Assembly (NCBI GenBank): GCA_041674745.1
Contig: JBAYVD010000014.1
Coordinates: forward strand, 1-64,000
DNA length: 64,000 bases
Direction: 5' to 3'
From: UBA2040 sp041674745
GTDB taxonomy: Bacteria; Bacteroidota; Bacteroidia; Flavobacteriales_D; Crocinitomicaceae
Shown here: in pieces, positions 50,499 through 59,497 of the stretch
Position numbering within the stretch: the first letter of the stretch is position 1
Layout of the letters: the number at the start of each line of letters is the position of its first letter
Position numbers and translations under genes: made by a program
The notes under the pieces: generated by a model
Databases searched by the model: none
Seen by the model: the letters and a program-made list of their open reading frames with translations, nothing else
Told to the model about the DNA's origin: nothing

Positions 50499-50544
50499 GG
50501 AGAAGCATGAATGTCGAAGGAAAGCCTTAATTCACATTCACTCC
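50499..50544 (+). promoter_or_regulatory. Structured RNA leader upstream of rpsD (candidate ribosomal leader)
   Basis: Between rpsK and rpsD three nested stems line up: GGAG (50499-50502) with CTCC (50541-50544), TGAATGT (50508-50514) with ACATTCA (50534-50540), and AAGG (50517-50520) with CCTT (50525-50528) around an AAAG loop. The outer stem has a five-base bulge AAGCA. It has the shape of an autoregulatory leader in which the ribosomal protein binds its own mRNA. The stem also contains a GGAG in front of ATG GAT-like short reading frame MNVEGKP. S4 is the natural ligand, as the gene that follows. No covariation can be tested here. Confidence 0.55.
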
Positions 50545-50560
50545 AAAATAAAAAAACAAA

Positions 50561-51169
50561 ATGGCAAGATATATAGGTCCAAAATCAAAAATCGCACGTC
50601 GTTTCAAAGATCCAATCTTCGGACCAGACAAAGCGTTAGACAAAAGAGCTTACGGTCCAGGACAACATGGTCCTAACAAGAGACGTGGCGGAAAACAATC
50701 TGAATACGCTATTCAGTTGAATGAAAAACAAAAAGCGAAATACACGTACGGAATTTTAGAGCGTCAATTCTCTAATATGTTCGAGCACGCTTCACGTATG
50801 AAAGGTATTACAGGTGAAAACTTGTTGCAACTTTGTGAAACGCGTTTGGATAATACAATTTATCGTTTGGGTGTTTCTCCTTCAAGAAGTGGTGCTCGTC
50901 AGTTGGTTTCTCACAAACACATAACGGTGAATGGTGAAATCGTGAACATTCCTTCTTACCAAGTGAAAATTGGAGATGTTGTAGGCGTTCGTGAAAAATC
51001 AAAATCATTGGAATCTATCAATGAGTCTTTGAGTTCATCAAATAAAAAATACGATTGGTTGGATTGGAATTCTTCAGACATGTCTGGAAAATATTTGAGC
51101 CTTCCAGCAAGAGAAATGATTCCTGAAACTATCAAGGAACAGTTGATCGTCGAATTATACTCTAAATAA
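50561..51169 (+). CDS. rpsD: 30S ribosomal protein S4
   Basis: S4 nucleates 30S assembly and regulates operons. The 202-residue product has MARYIGPKSKIARRFKDPIFGPDKALDKRAYGPGQHG near 1-37, LQLCETRLDNTIYRLGVSPSRSGARQLVSHKHITVNGEIVNIPSYQVKIGDVV near 84-135. It has no zinc cysteines. Its 78-base leader folds into a structured element (50499-50544). Confidence 0.98.
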   Translation: MARYIGPKSKIARRFKDPIFGPDKALDKRAYGPGQHGPNKRRGGKQSEYAIQLNEKQKAKYTYGILERQFSNMFEHASRMKGITGENLLQLCETRLDNTIYRLGVSPSRSGARQLVSHKHITVNGEIVNIPSYQVKIGDVVGVREKSKSLESINESLSSSNKKYDWLDWNSSDMSGKYLSLPAREMIPETIKEQLIVELYSK

Positions 51170-51197
51170 TCATTAACATTTTGAATCTCAGCCAAAG

Positions 51198-51229
51198 GAT
51201 TTGATTGACTTTCTTCAATCTTTCAAATC
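51198..51229 (+). promoter_or_regulatory. Leader hairpin upstream of rpoA
   Basis: GATTT (51198-51202) pairs with AAATC (51225-51229), and GATTGA (51203-51208) with TCAATC (51215-51220) around a CTTTCT loop, giving an 11-bp stem interrupted by TTTC on one side. It lies in the 94-base gap between rpsD and rpoA. A role in mRNA processing or regulation is likely but unproven; it has no T tract, so it is not a terminator. Confidence 0.45.
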
Positions 51230-51263
51230 GCGCAATTGAGAAACAATTAAAAGAAGAAAAAAA

Positions 51264-52256
51264 ATGGCAATTTTAGATTTCCAAAAACCTGACAAGGTAA
51301 TTATGATTCAGTCCGATGAGCATCACGGACAATTTGAGTTTCGTCCATTGGAACCAGGATACGGTATCACTGTTGGTAATGCTTTGAGACGTATTTTGCT
51401 TTCCTCTTTGGAAGGTTTCGCGATCGCTTCTGTTCGAATTGAAGGGGTGGACCACGAGTTCACTACCATGAAAGGAGTTGTAGAAGATGTTACTGAAATC
51501 GTATTGAATTTGAAACAAGTTCGTTTCAAACAACAAATTGAAGGAACAGATTCTGAAACTGTAATCGTTTCTATTTCAGGTCAAGATAAATTGACTGCTG
51601 GAGATATCGGTAAGTTTACATCTGCATTTCAAGTTTTGAATCCTGATTTAGTGATTTGCAACATGGAGTCTTCTGTAAAAATCGAAATGGAATTGACGAT
51701 TATCAAAGGTCGTGGATACGTTCCTGCAGAAGAAAACAAATCAGGCAATCCTGTATTCGGTACGATTTTTATTGATTCAATCTTTACACCAATTAAAAAT
51801 GTAAAGTTTGCAATTGAAAACTTCCGTGTGGAGCAAAAAACAGACTACGAAAAATTGGTTTTGGATATTGCTACAGATGGTTCGGTTCATCCGAAAGAAG
51901 CTTTGAAAGAAGCGGCGAAAATTTTGATTCATCACTTTATGTTGTTCTCTGATGAGCGAATCACATTGGACAGCGAAGTGAAAGCAGAAACAGAAGAATT
52001 CGATGAAACGTCCTTGCACATGCGTCAATTGTTGAAAACAAAATTAGTGGACATGGATTTATCCGTTCGTGCATTGAATTGTTTGAAAGCAGCGGATGTT
52101 GAGACTTTGGGTGACTTGGTTTCTTACAACAAAAATGATTTATTGAAATTCAGAAATTTCGGTAAAAAATCATTGACAGAGTTGGAAGACTTAGTGGACA
52201 ACAAAGGACTTAACTTCGGAATGAACGTTGCTAAGTACAAATTGGATAGAGATTAG
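51264..52256 (+). CDS. rpoA: DNA-directed RNA polymerase subunit alpha
   Basis: RpoA scaffolds RNA polymerase and binds promoter upstream elements. The 330-residue protein has the N-terminal domain with FRPLEPGYGITVGNALRRILLSSLEGFAIASVRIEGVDHEFTTM near 27-70 and the C-terminal domain with LSVRALNCLKAADVETLGDLVSYNKNDLLKFRNFGKKSLTELEDLVDNKGL near 262-312, keeping the Arg and Asn-Leu used for DNA and CAP-type contacts. Confidence 0.98.
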   Translation: MAILDFQKPDKVIMIQSDEHHGQFEFRPLEPGYGITVGNALRRILLSSLEGFAIASVRIEGVDHEFTTMKGVVEDVTEIVLNLKQVRFKQQIEGTDSETVIVSISGQDKLTAGDIGKFTSAFQVLNPDLVICNMESSVKIEMELTIIKGRGYVPAEENKSGNPVFGTIFIDSIFTPIKNVKFAIENFRVEQKTDYEKLVLDIATDGSVHPKEALKEAAKILIHHFMLFSDERITLDSEVKAETEEFDETSLHMRQLLKTKLVDMDLSVRALNCLKAADVETLGDLVSYNKNDLLKFRNFGKKSLTELEDLVDNKGLNFGMNVAKYKLDRD

Positions 52257-52279
52257 ATAACAGCATTTAAAATATTGAA

Positions 52280-52846
52280 ATGAGACACGGTAAAAAATTC
52301 AATCATTTAGGTAGACAGACAGCGCATAGAAAAGCGATGCTATCTAATATGGCTAGCTCTCTATTATTGCACAAGCGAATCAACACAACTGTTGAGAAAG
52401 CAAAAGCATTGAGAGTATATGTAGAACCAATTTTGACTAGAGCAAAAACGGATTCTACGCATTCAAGAAGAGAAGCGTTTAAACACCTTCAAAACAAAGA
52501 AATCGTTACGGAATTGTTCCGTGACATTGCACCGAAAATTGCAGATCGTCCAGGTGGATACACACGAATCATTCGTTTGGGTTACCGTTTGGGAGATAAC
52601 GCAGAAATGTGCATGATCGAATTGGTAGATTTCAATGAATTGTACACAAACGAAGGAACGAAGAAAACAACAACTCGTCGTTCTAGAAGAAGTGGTGGTG
52701 CTAAAAAAGCAGACGAAACTTCAGCTACAGAAGCTACATCAGAAGAAGGAACAGAAACAGTTGAAGCTACAGCAGTAGATCAAGCTGAAGAAACTCCATC
52801 AACTGAAGAAGCTGCAGATGATGCAACAGAAACAGAAGAAAAATAA
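52280..52846 (+). CDS. rplQ: 50S ribosomal protein L17 with acidic C-terminal tail
   Basis: L17 is at the tunnel exit. The 188-residue product has the normal core (MRHGKKFNHLGRQTAHRKAMLSNMASSLLLHKRINTTVEKAKAL near 1-44, GGYTRIIRLGYRLGDNAEMCMIELVDFNELY near 93-124), ending at about 125. The last 60 residues are unlike the core: strongly acidic with Thr, Glu and Ala (TEATSEEGTETVEATAVDQ). Bacteroidota L17 often carry such tails. It is the last gene of the ribosomal cluster. Confidence 0.97.
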   Translation: MRHGKKFNHLGRQTAHRKAMLSNMASSLLLHKRINTTVEKAKALRVYVEPILTRAKTDSTHSRREAFKHLQNKEIVTELFRDIAPKIADRPGGYTRIIRLGYRLGDNAEMCMIELVDFNELYTNEGTKKTTTRRSRRSGGAKKADETSATEATSEEGTETVEATAVDQAEETPSTEEAADDATETEEK

Positions 52847-52866
52847 TTCATTATAATTTTCTAAAG

Positions 52867-52899
52867 AAAAAAAGGCATTCCGAAAGGGATGCCTTTTTT
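52867..52899 (+). terminator. Terminator of the ribosomal cluster
   Basis: AAAAGGCAT pairs with ATGCCTTTT, extended by T-G and CC-GG pairs around a GAAA loop, and followed by T residues. It ends the rpsL-rplQ transcripts. Confidence 0.9.
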
Positions 52900-53029
52900 G
52901 TTGGTGAAAGAATACGTCACTTGGCGGAAAATAATCGTTCTTATCTGATTTTTTGTTGTCCAGGAAGAATGGTATACACTCTTGATCGTGAAGATTTCAA
53001 AATATCCGGGATGATGGGCCAGTAAGCAC

Positions 53030-53059
53030 AAAAAAAACGCATCGAATTCATTCAATGCG
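53030..53059 (-). terminator. Terminator of the subtilisin-like gene
   Basis: On the minus strand CGCATTGAA pairs with TTCGATGCG (9 bp with one T-G) around a TGAA loop, then a run of eight T. It is just beyond the stop at 53079. Confidence 0.85.
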
Positions 53060-53078
53060 CTTCTCCGTGTTTGGTATT

Positions 53079-56000
53079 TTAAAATTTAATGAATCGTTTT
53101 GTTGTGGAAACCCCTTCTTTAATCAAAGTAATAAAATAAATCCCCCTTTCTACATCTGATAAATCGACAGTCGTCATGTGATTACTAGAGACCATTTTAG
53201 ATTCTCCTAGTAGCTGCCCCAATTCATTGGTAACGAGAATCGCACAATCGTGCTGTAGATTGTTGGAAAGCGAAATCGTTAGTATATCTGACGCAGGGTT
53301 TGGATAAATCGTGAAATCCAAAAAATTATTTTCAGCTAAGTTGAGATCAGAATTGATGTTGATGTTATCAATATAGGTACTGTTTCCATACCCATTTACC
53401 GCTGTAAATCTAAACATCGCATTTCCTGCGGATAGAAAAGGGGCTAAATCAACAATTTCATTTCTCCATTGATTGGCAGCACTGGGCGACCAGGAATTGG
53501 ATTGATTCGCTACGGTTTCCAGCAGCGCTCCAGATTTGTCATAAATATTTTGAAAGGTTAAACCACAATCTGTTGATATGTCTACCTTCAATCCATCTGC
53601 AAAACTTGAGCTGTAATTTGCTTTAGCCAAATCAAACGATAAACCAGCTGTGGAACTTGAAATATTCATGATCTCCGTTTGGAAAATATCCTCTTGACCA
53701 GTCGCGGTATAGGAAAAATGATTCATAAACATAGCAGAGGTAGAAGTTCCTGCTGCACCTGTAACCGATGTAAGTTGCCAAGTCATGTTGCCATCTGCAT
53801 TGAGTATAGTCCACATAGAGGGAAATCCACCAAGATCAAAAGTTTCCAAGAAAGGCGTCGCGATGGCTGTTGATTGATTTGAAAAAGAGAGGATTTGTTG
53901 ATTATTCCCAGCAAACTGGTCACCCGCTAATGTAACCTCACACGTGAGAGTTGAGGCGCCATTGGTAAAACCAGAAATTGGCGTTGTAAATGTATAATTC
54001 ACTTGCTGTCCAGAATTAATGGTTCCAGTATATGTTTCAGTGATTGCGGTGTTGGAATTAACTTGAAAAGAAATGGGAAAGTTAGATTGACTATTCAACC
54101 CTGTATTCGTTATTTTGACAGAAACATAGGCAGGAGAGCTTCCGTTGCAGATACTGGAAAAATCGCTTGCATCATTATTGATGGTTGAAAGTTCCAAATC
54201 GTTTGGAATAGAACAGTTCAGCAAGCCTCCTCCGTAATAGCTGGCAATGGTTCTTCTGCTTTTCCATCCCAATGTGTTATTTCTCGCTACAACAGCAAAC
54301 CAAATGGGTTGGGCATAGTTGGCAATTGGTACACTAATGGAAGTTGTTGTAGAACTACCAACCACTTCCATGTATTTCACACCAAGAAGATATAAATCGT
54401 ACGACAAAGCATTGCTAACCGGATTCCAAACAAAGGTGGCAGAATCAGGACAAACTTTTATAATTTGTTGTCCTGTGACTACATTCGCTATTGAGAAGGT
54501 TTCATCGTTACTATCACTGTTTCCGTTATTCGTTACTCTGATTTTTGCAGTTCCGGTAATGGAATTCGGTACAGTCCATGCATAATTTGTTATTCCTGCT
54601 GAAACAGTTGTAATTGTCGTCCAAGATGCGCCATTGTTATTAGAATACTCTAGGAGCGTTGAACCTGAAGGATTAATCGCATCCCAATGCAGTGATTCTG
54701 TTTCGCCAGGAACAAAGCTTTCTCCCATATTTGGGTAGGTCACAGTGATCGGATTGGTAAGAATTTCGTACACGACAAAGTACTCTTGGGGTCCGAAGGC
54801 AATATCAAAACCAGTAATATTAATGGTATAGGTTCCCGCTATTGGATTATTGAACAATACTTGTTCCATATTATTGAGATGATCCACTCCATTTGTGGCA
54901 GGAGCATCCAAGCTTGTTGCATTGGGAGTTGGGTCCAAAATCCATGGAAAATAGACAGTGCTATTGGGGGCTGTCACTTTTAGATCAATATCGTTTACCA
55001 AGCAAGTTGAAACACCGGGGGCTGAAGCAGGGTCGCTCCAATACACCATGAAACGAACTTGTTTCGCTCCAGCTGGAATGACGATGTTGTGAAGATTGGA
55101 ACCGCCATTGGAAATGGTGGACGAAAGAAAATGATTGTCCTCAATTAATTTTGCTGCGCGAAGACCATTTACGATACCCCAACCAAATTTATAATCAGGA
55201 CCAATATTGCCCGCGTCATTTGCAGTGTTCAAAAGAGCTGCCTTGATCAAAGCTGCTTTCGGCAGTGCTCCGGCGTTTGCATCTGCATACGCTTCGTATA
55301 ACTGAGCTGAAATGCCCGCAATTCCGGGAGCAGCTCCGGATGTGCCGCCAAATACTTGATACGTATTGTTTTCGTCTGTTGAATTTTGATTTTGCCCATT
55401 GGCAGCGATATCCGGTTTAATTCTTCCATCATAGGCAGGTCCTCGGCTGCTGGAAGTAACCAAACTTCCGTCAAAGTAAACGTTCGCCGTTGCAATGGCA
55501 TTTTTCCCTTGTTTGTGGCCACCTGTGATATTTCCCCAATTTCCGCCAGCACCGTAGCCACAATTGGAAGTACCATCGTTACCGCCTGAAAAAACGTGTA
55601 ATAAGCTGGGATGCGTTGACATTTGTTGATCGATGGTTTGAGATCCGGAAGTATAGCCACTGTTGCATCCATCACTATAGGATGAGTTGGTTATTTGAAC
55701 GGTTCCAGCATTTATCAATCCCGTCGTGGCTGCATCAAGAAAGCTGGAAGCATAATTGGTAACATAAATGGAAGCTCCAGCAGCCATACCGCGCATCAAC
55801 GGATCTAAGTTGCCCGCTCCTGCAAAGATTCCAGCTACACCATCGCCGTGTGTTGGTCCGGAATTCGAAGCGTTGCTATTGTCAATTCTTCCTTCAAAAT
55901 CAATATGAGGCCCAACAATTCCATCATCTCGAACCAAAACACCTATTCCGTCGCCGGTGTAATTTCTTCCTGCACCTGTTTGGGTATCCAAGGAATTTGA

Positions 56001-56654
56001 TCGATGCAAGTTTCTTCCCCGATTGTCATCTTTGACAGATGGGGATGAAATTTCTTCCACCCACTGAATATAGGGTAAACTCACTAAATCATTTAATTGA
56101 TTAACTGGCACGGAAATCATGAGTGTATTTGAATTTTTAGGACTTTCAAGAATGGAAATTTTCAATTTCGATAAGTCCAAAAGGCATTTTTCAATAGAAA
56201 CATTCGAGTATAAAACTACGTTAACCAGTCTATTTCCTCCAGAAATGGCCCATGCGTCGAATTCATTATTTCTAATAATTTGGTGAATTTTCTGTTCATT
56301 TGAAATGTAGATACAACCTCGAACACCGAAATTATTCAATTTTGATTTGTCAAAATAACTTGGAACAAAAGCCAAATAAGTCGCTTTCTTATAATAATTA
56401 AGCAATTCAATACCCTGAATTTTTAATTCATTTTGTACAGTTTGATCAGGTGAATGATAAAATTGTATCCAAACATAATGGCCTCCGTTGAATTCTCTTT
56501 TGTTTTCCCATTGGAAACTGGAATTATTTTCAGGAATTTCAAAAGATTGGCCTTGGAAGGAAATCGTGTGGTTTTCTTGTCCATTTGAAAAAAGACCAAT
56601 TAACAAGAAATGAAGAAGGAAAAAGGAGTTGCGAAAATTCATAATTTGATCCAT
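53079..56654 (-). CDS. Secreted subtilisin-family serine protease with T9SS type A sorting domain
   Basis: This 1191-residue protein has a signal peptide (FFLLHFLLIGLFSNGQ), starting at complement 56654 or at the next ATG at 56642. An S8 peptidase domain runs from about 200 to 500 with Asp in GVLVRDDGIVGPH, His in PTHGDGVAGIFAG and Ser in FGGTSGAAPGIAG. Then come a pro-domain-like P/CUB-type region (VRFMVYWSDPASAPG), a fibronectin-like stretch around 690 (GTAKIRVTNNGNSDSNDE), a MAM-like jelly roll near 950-1100 and a T9SS type A domain at the end (FTIYPNPASDILTISLS, RGIYFITLIKEG). It is most likely a surface protease. It is monocistronic with own promoter and terminator. Confidence 0.92.
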   Translation of the reverse strand: MDQIMNFRNSFFLLHFLLIGLFSNGQENHTISFQGQSFEIPENNSSFQWENKREFNGGHYVWIQFYHSPDQTVQNELKIQGIELLNYYKKATYLAFVPSYFDKSKLNNFGVRGCIYISNEQKIHQIIRNNEFDAWAISGGNRLVNVVLYSNVSIEKCLLDLSKLKISILESPKNSNTLMISVPVNQLNDLVSLPYIQWVEEISSPSVKDDNRGRNLHRSNSLDTQTGAGRNYTGDGIGVLVRDDGIVGPHIDFEGRIDNSNASNSGPTHGDGVAGIFAGAGNLDPLMRGMAAGASIYVTNYASSFLDAATTGLINAGTVQITNSSYSDGCNSGYTSGSQTIDQQMSTHPSLLHVFSGGNDGTSNCGYGAGGNWGNITGGHKQGKNAIATANVYFDGSLVTSSSRGPAYDGRIKPDIAANGQNQNSTDENNTYQVFGGTSGAAPGIAGISAQLYEAYADANAGALPKAALIKAALLNTANDAGNIGPDYKFGWGIVNGLRAAKLIEDNHFLSSTISNGGSNLHNIVIPAGAKQVRFMVYWSDPASAPGVSTCLVNDIDLKVTAPNSTVYFPWILDPTPNATSLDAPATNGVDHLNNMEQVLFNNPIAGTYTINITGFDIAFGPQEYFVVYEILTNPITVTYPNMGESFVPGETESLHWDAINPSGSTLLEYSNNNGASWTTITTVSAGITNYAWTVPNSITGTAKIRVTNNGNSDSNDETFSIANVVTGQQIIKVCPDSATFVWNPVSNALSYDLYLLGVKYMEVVGSSTTTSISVPIANYAQPIWFAVVARNNTLGWKSRRTIASYYGGGLLNCSIPNDLELSTINNDASDFSSICNGSSPAYVSVKITNTGLNSQSNFPISFQVNSNTAITETYTGTINSGQQVNYTFTTPISGFTNGASTLTCEVTLAGDQFAGNNQQILSFSNQSTAIATPFLETFDLGGFPSMWTILNADGNMTWQLTSVTGAAGTSTSAMFMNHFSYTATGQEDIFQTEIMNISSSTAGLSFDLAKANYSSSFADGLKVDISTDCGLTFQNIYDKSGALLETVANQSNSWSPSAANQWRNEIVDLAPFLSAGNAMFRFTAVNGYGNSTYIDNININSDLNLAENNFLDFTIYPNPASDILTISLSNNLQHDCAILVTNELGQLLGESKMVSSNHMTTVDLSDVERGIYFITLIKEGVSTTKRFIKF

Positions 56655-56676
56655 GTTTTTAGATGCTGTTTTTATT

Positions 56677-56684
56677 CAAAGGTA
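56677..56684 (-). promoter_or_regulatory. -7 element of the subtilisin-like gene
   Basis: On the minus strand this reads TACCTTTG, an exact TAnnTTTG match 22 bases before the ATG at complement 56654. No TTG at the standard distance was found. Confidence 0.5.
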
Positions 56685-56866
56685 TTTGTGAAATTACGCA
56701 AAAAAAATATTGATAAAAAAAAAGGCTTCGATTTGGGCTATTTAAAGCCGATAGATGAACGGAGTGTTTCAATACTTGACCAACATTGAATTGTAATCAA
56801 CGGCCTAGTTTTAATAGAATTGTTTAAAACCTTTCCATAAGTTGAAAAAGGAATAGCGCTTAAATA

Positions 56867-56897
56867 TTGGTATAACAAATCTAGATTCGTAATTTTG
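56867..56897 (+). promoter_or_regulatory. Promoter of carA-eno
   Basis: TTG at 56867-56869, 20 bases, then TAATTTTG at 56890-56897, an exact TAnnTTTG match. The leader to the ATG at 56916 is short. Confidence 0.7.
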
Positions 56898-56915
56898 GCG
56901 AAAAATTTCGATTAG

Positions 56916-58019
56916 ATGGAAGCGAAAAAGCCCGCGATTTTAATGCTTGAGGATGGAACCGTTTTTAATGGTATAGCATCAGGGAAAATTGGTACTACAA
57001 CTGGGGAAATCGCGTTTAATACGGGGATGACTGGATATCAAGAAGTTTTCACAGATCCTTCCTATCTGGGTCAAATATTGATCATGAATACGGCCCATAT
57101 TGGGAATTATGGTGTTCATGCTGAAGAGGTGGAATCAGATGGTATTAAGATTGCTGGACTGGTAACGAAAAAATTCTCAGACGGATATTCACGAGTTTCC
57201 GGAATGTCTTCTTTGCAAGATTACATGGTAGAAAATGCTACGGTTGGAATTTCAGACGTCGATACGCGTGCCTTGGTGCGTTATATACGAAGCAAAGGAG
57301 CGATGAATGCCATTATTTCTTCTGAAAATTTGGACCTTGAATTTTTGAAGGCTGAACTTAAAAAAGTTCCTTCCATGGAAGGTTTGGAACTATCTTCACT
57401 TGTTAGCACGAAAGAGGCGTTTGAAGTAAAACCGGAAAATGCAAGTTTCAAAGTTTCATTGGTCGATTTTGGCGTAAAGAAAAATATCGTTCGTTGTTTG
57501 GTAGAAAGAGGATGCCACGTGAAGGTATTCCCGCACAACGCAACCAAAGCAGAGTTGGATAGCTTTTCGCCACAAGGATACATGCTTTCAAATGGCCCAG
57601 GAGATCCTTCGGTTATGAACGAAGCGATTGAATTGGTAAAAGAAATTGTTGCTGACGGAAAACCTGTTTTTGGGATTTGCTTGGGGCATCAAATTTTAGG
57701 TTTGTCTCAAGGACTTAAAACTGAAAAAATGTTTTTGGGTCACAGAGGAATTAACCACCCAGTTAAAAATTTGAAAACGGGTAAAGGAGAAATCACTTCT
57801 CAAAATCACGGTTTCGTGATCGAGAAAGAAAGTGCCAAATCTCATCCAGAAATTGAAGTAACACACATTCATTTGAACGATGATACCGTAGCCGGAATTG
57901 GTTTTGTTAATCGTCCAATTTTCTCCGTTCAATATCACCCAGAAGCATCTGCTGGTCCGCACGATTCAAGATACTTGTTCGACCAGTTTATTGATAATAT
58001 GAAAAATTACAAAGCATGA
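56916..58019 (+). CDS. carA: Carbamoyl-phosphate synthase small subunit
   Basis: The glutaminase subunit of carbamoyl-phosphate synthase supplies ammonia for pyrimidine and arginine synthesis. The 367-residue protein has the N-terminal domain (GEIAFNTGMTGYQEVFTDPSYLGQILIM near 28-55) and a triad-type glutamine amidotransferase: nucleophile Cys in FGICLGHQILGLSQG near 250, and HPEAS near 345. carB is not adjacent. Its stop overlaps eno by four bases (ATGA). Confidence 0.96.
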   Translation: MEAKKPAILMLEDGTVFNGIASGKIGTTTGEIAFNTGMTGYQEVFTDPSYLGQILIMNTAHIGNYGVHAEEVESDGIKIAGLVTKKFSDGYSRVSGMSSLQDYMVENATVGISDVDTRALVRYIRSKGAMNAIISSENLDLEFLKAELKKVPSMEGLELSSLVSTKEAFEVKPENASFKVSLVDFGVKKNIVRCLVERGCHVKVFPHNATKAELDSFSPQGYMLSNGPGDPSVMNEAIELVKEIVADGKPVFGICLGHQILGLSQGLKTEKMFLGHRGINHPVKNLKTGKGEITSQNHGFVIEKESAKSHPEIEVTHIHLNDDTVAGIGFVNRPIFSVQYHPEASAGPHDSRYLFDQFIDNMKNYKA

Positions 58020-59302
58020 GTTATATAGCTAAAATCTTTGCTCGTCAAATTTTGGATTCAAGAGGGAATCCAACAGTGGAAGTTGATGTAATCACCGAAA
58101 ATGGTATTTTAGGTAGAGCCGCCGTGCCTTCTGGTGCCTCAACAGGTATTCATGAAGCGATGGAATTAAGAGATGGCGACATGTCTCGCTACATGGGTAA
58201 AGGGGTTCTAAAAGCAGTTATAAATGTGAACACAATTATCGATGAAGCGATGATTGGAATGGATATTTTCAATCAAAAGAAAATAGACCAGGTACTTCTA
58301 GCTTTGGATGGAACGGAAAATAAATCCAATTTGGGAGCCAATGCAATATTGGGTGTCTCTTTGGCTTGTGCGAAAGCAGCAGCCCAAGAAGCGGATTTAA
58401 GTTTGTTTCAATATGTTGGAGGAGTTGGAGCGAATACCTTACCTGTTCCGATGATGAATATCCTGAACGGAGGTTCTCATGCAGATAACTTAATCGACAT
58501 TCAAGAATTCATGGTGATGCCGTTCGGAGCTCAGTCATTTTCTGAAGGATTACGTTGGGGAACGGAAATTTTCCACCACCTTAAAAGCGTATTGAAATCA
58601 AAAGGAATGTCAACAAATGTTGGTGATGAAGGAGGTTTTGCTCCTAGTTTAGGCTCCAATGAAGAAGCCATTCAAGTGGTGATCGAAGCCATTGAAAAAG
58701 CGGGTTTCAAACCAGGTGAAGATGTTTACATTGCTTTGGATGCAGCGGCATCTGAATTCTACAATGCCGAACAAAACAAATACATTTTTGAATCAACAGG
58801 TGATCATATGTCTCCTTCTGAAATGGTCGGTTATTGGAAAAACTGGGTAAACAAATACCCAATTATTTCCATTGAGGATGGTTTAGCAGAAGATGATTGG
58901 AGTGGTTGGAAAGAATTGACGGAAGCAGTTGGGAACAAAGTTCAATTGGTGGGAGATGATTTGTTTGTAACGAACAAAAAACGACTTCAAATGGGAATCG
59001 ATCAAGGTATTGCGAATTCTATTTTGGTAAAAGTAAATCAAATTGGAAGTTTGTCTGAAACGATTGAATCCGTTCAATTGGCAACCAAAAATAGCTATAC
59101 GAGTGTCATGAGTCACCGAAGTGGAGAGACGGAAGACTCAACTATAGCGGATTTAGCCGTTGCATTGAACACAGGCCAGATTAAAACCGGTTCAGCATCA
59201 CGAAGTGATCGCATGGCGAAATACAATCAACTTTTAAGAATTGAAGAAGAATTAGGTGACAACGCCTATTATCCAGGTAAAGATTTTAAATTTATTGTAT
59301 AA
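58016..59302 (+). CDS. eno: Enolase
   Basis: Enolase converts 2-phosphoglycerate to phosphoenolpyruvate. The 428-residue protein has IFARQILDSRGNPTVEVDVI near 5-24, the active-site loop VPSGASTGIHEAMELRDGD near 36-54, NQIGSLSETIE near 337-347 and the signature SHRSGETEDSTIADLAVAL near 366-384. Length is normal. Its ATG overlaps the carA stop. A terminator follows at 59393-59419. Confidence 0.98.
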   Translation: MSYIAKIFARQILDSRGNPTVEVDVITENGILGRAAVPSGASTGIHEAMELRDGDMSRYMGKGVLKAVINVNTIIDEAMIGMDIFNQKKIDQVLLALDGTENKSNLGANAILGVSLACAKAAAQEADLSLFQYVGGVGANTLPVPMMNILNGGSHADNLIDIQEFMVMPFGAQSFSEGLRWGTEIFHHLKSVLKSKGMSTNVGDEGGFAPSLGSNEEAIQVVIEAIEKAGFKPGEDVYIALDAAASEFYNAEQNKYIFESTGDHMSPSEMVGYWKNWVNKYPIISIEDGLAEDDWSGWKELTEAVGNKVQLVGDDLFVTNKKRLQMGIDQGIANSILVKVNQIGSLSETIESVQLATKNSYTSVMSHRSGETEDSTIADLAVALNTGQIKTGSASRSDRMAKYNQLLRIEEELGDNAYYPGKDFKFIV

Positions 59303-59392
59303 AAAAATCAATTCATTCAGATTTAATCGAATTTGAAAACGCAAAATAAGTTAGAAATTACAATTTTATTCATCAATCTGTTAGAATAATTT

Positions 59393-59419
59393 AAAAGGGA
59401 GTGTTTGCTCCCTTTTTTT
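59393..59419 (+). terminator. Terminator after eno
   Basis: AAAAGGGAG pairs with CTCCCTTTT around a TGTTTG loop and is followed by T residues. Confidence 0.9.
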
Positions 59420-59434
59420 ATGTCTTTTTTTTTA

Positions 59435-59442
59435 TATTTTTG
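59435..59442 (+). promoter_or_regulatory. -7 element of the glycine-rich secreted protein gene
   Basis: TATTTTTG is an exact TAnnTTTG match about 55 bases before the ATG at 59498. No TTG at the standard distance is present. Confidence 0.45.
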
Positions 59443-59497
59443 GAGACGAACGCAACCCCATACGGAACTTTGCGTCATAAGAGAAAATAATAGAACT

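Noticed and set aside
52861..53055. Minus-strand 64-residue frame after rplQ
   Set aside because: It lies between two terminators, has no promoter or family resemblance.
59405..59497. Upstream start of the glycine-rich secreted protein
   Set aside because: It begins inside the eno terminator; the ATG at 59498 follows the promoter at 59435-59442.
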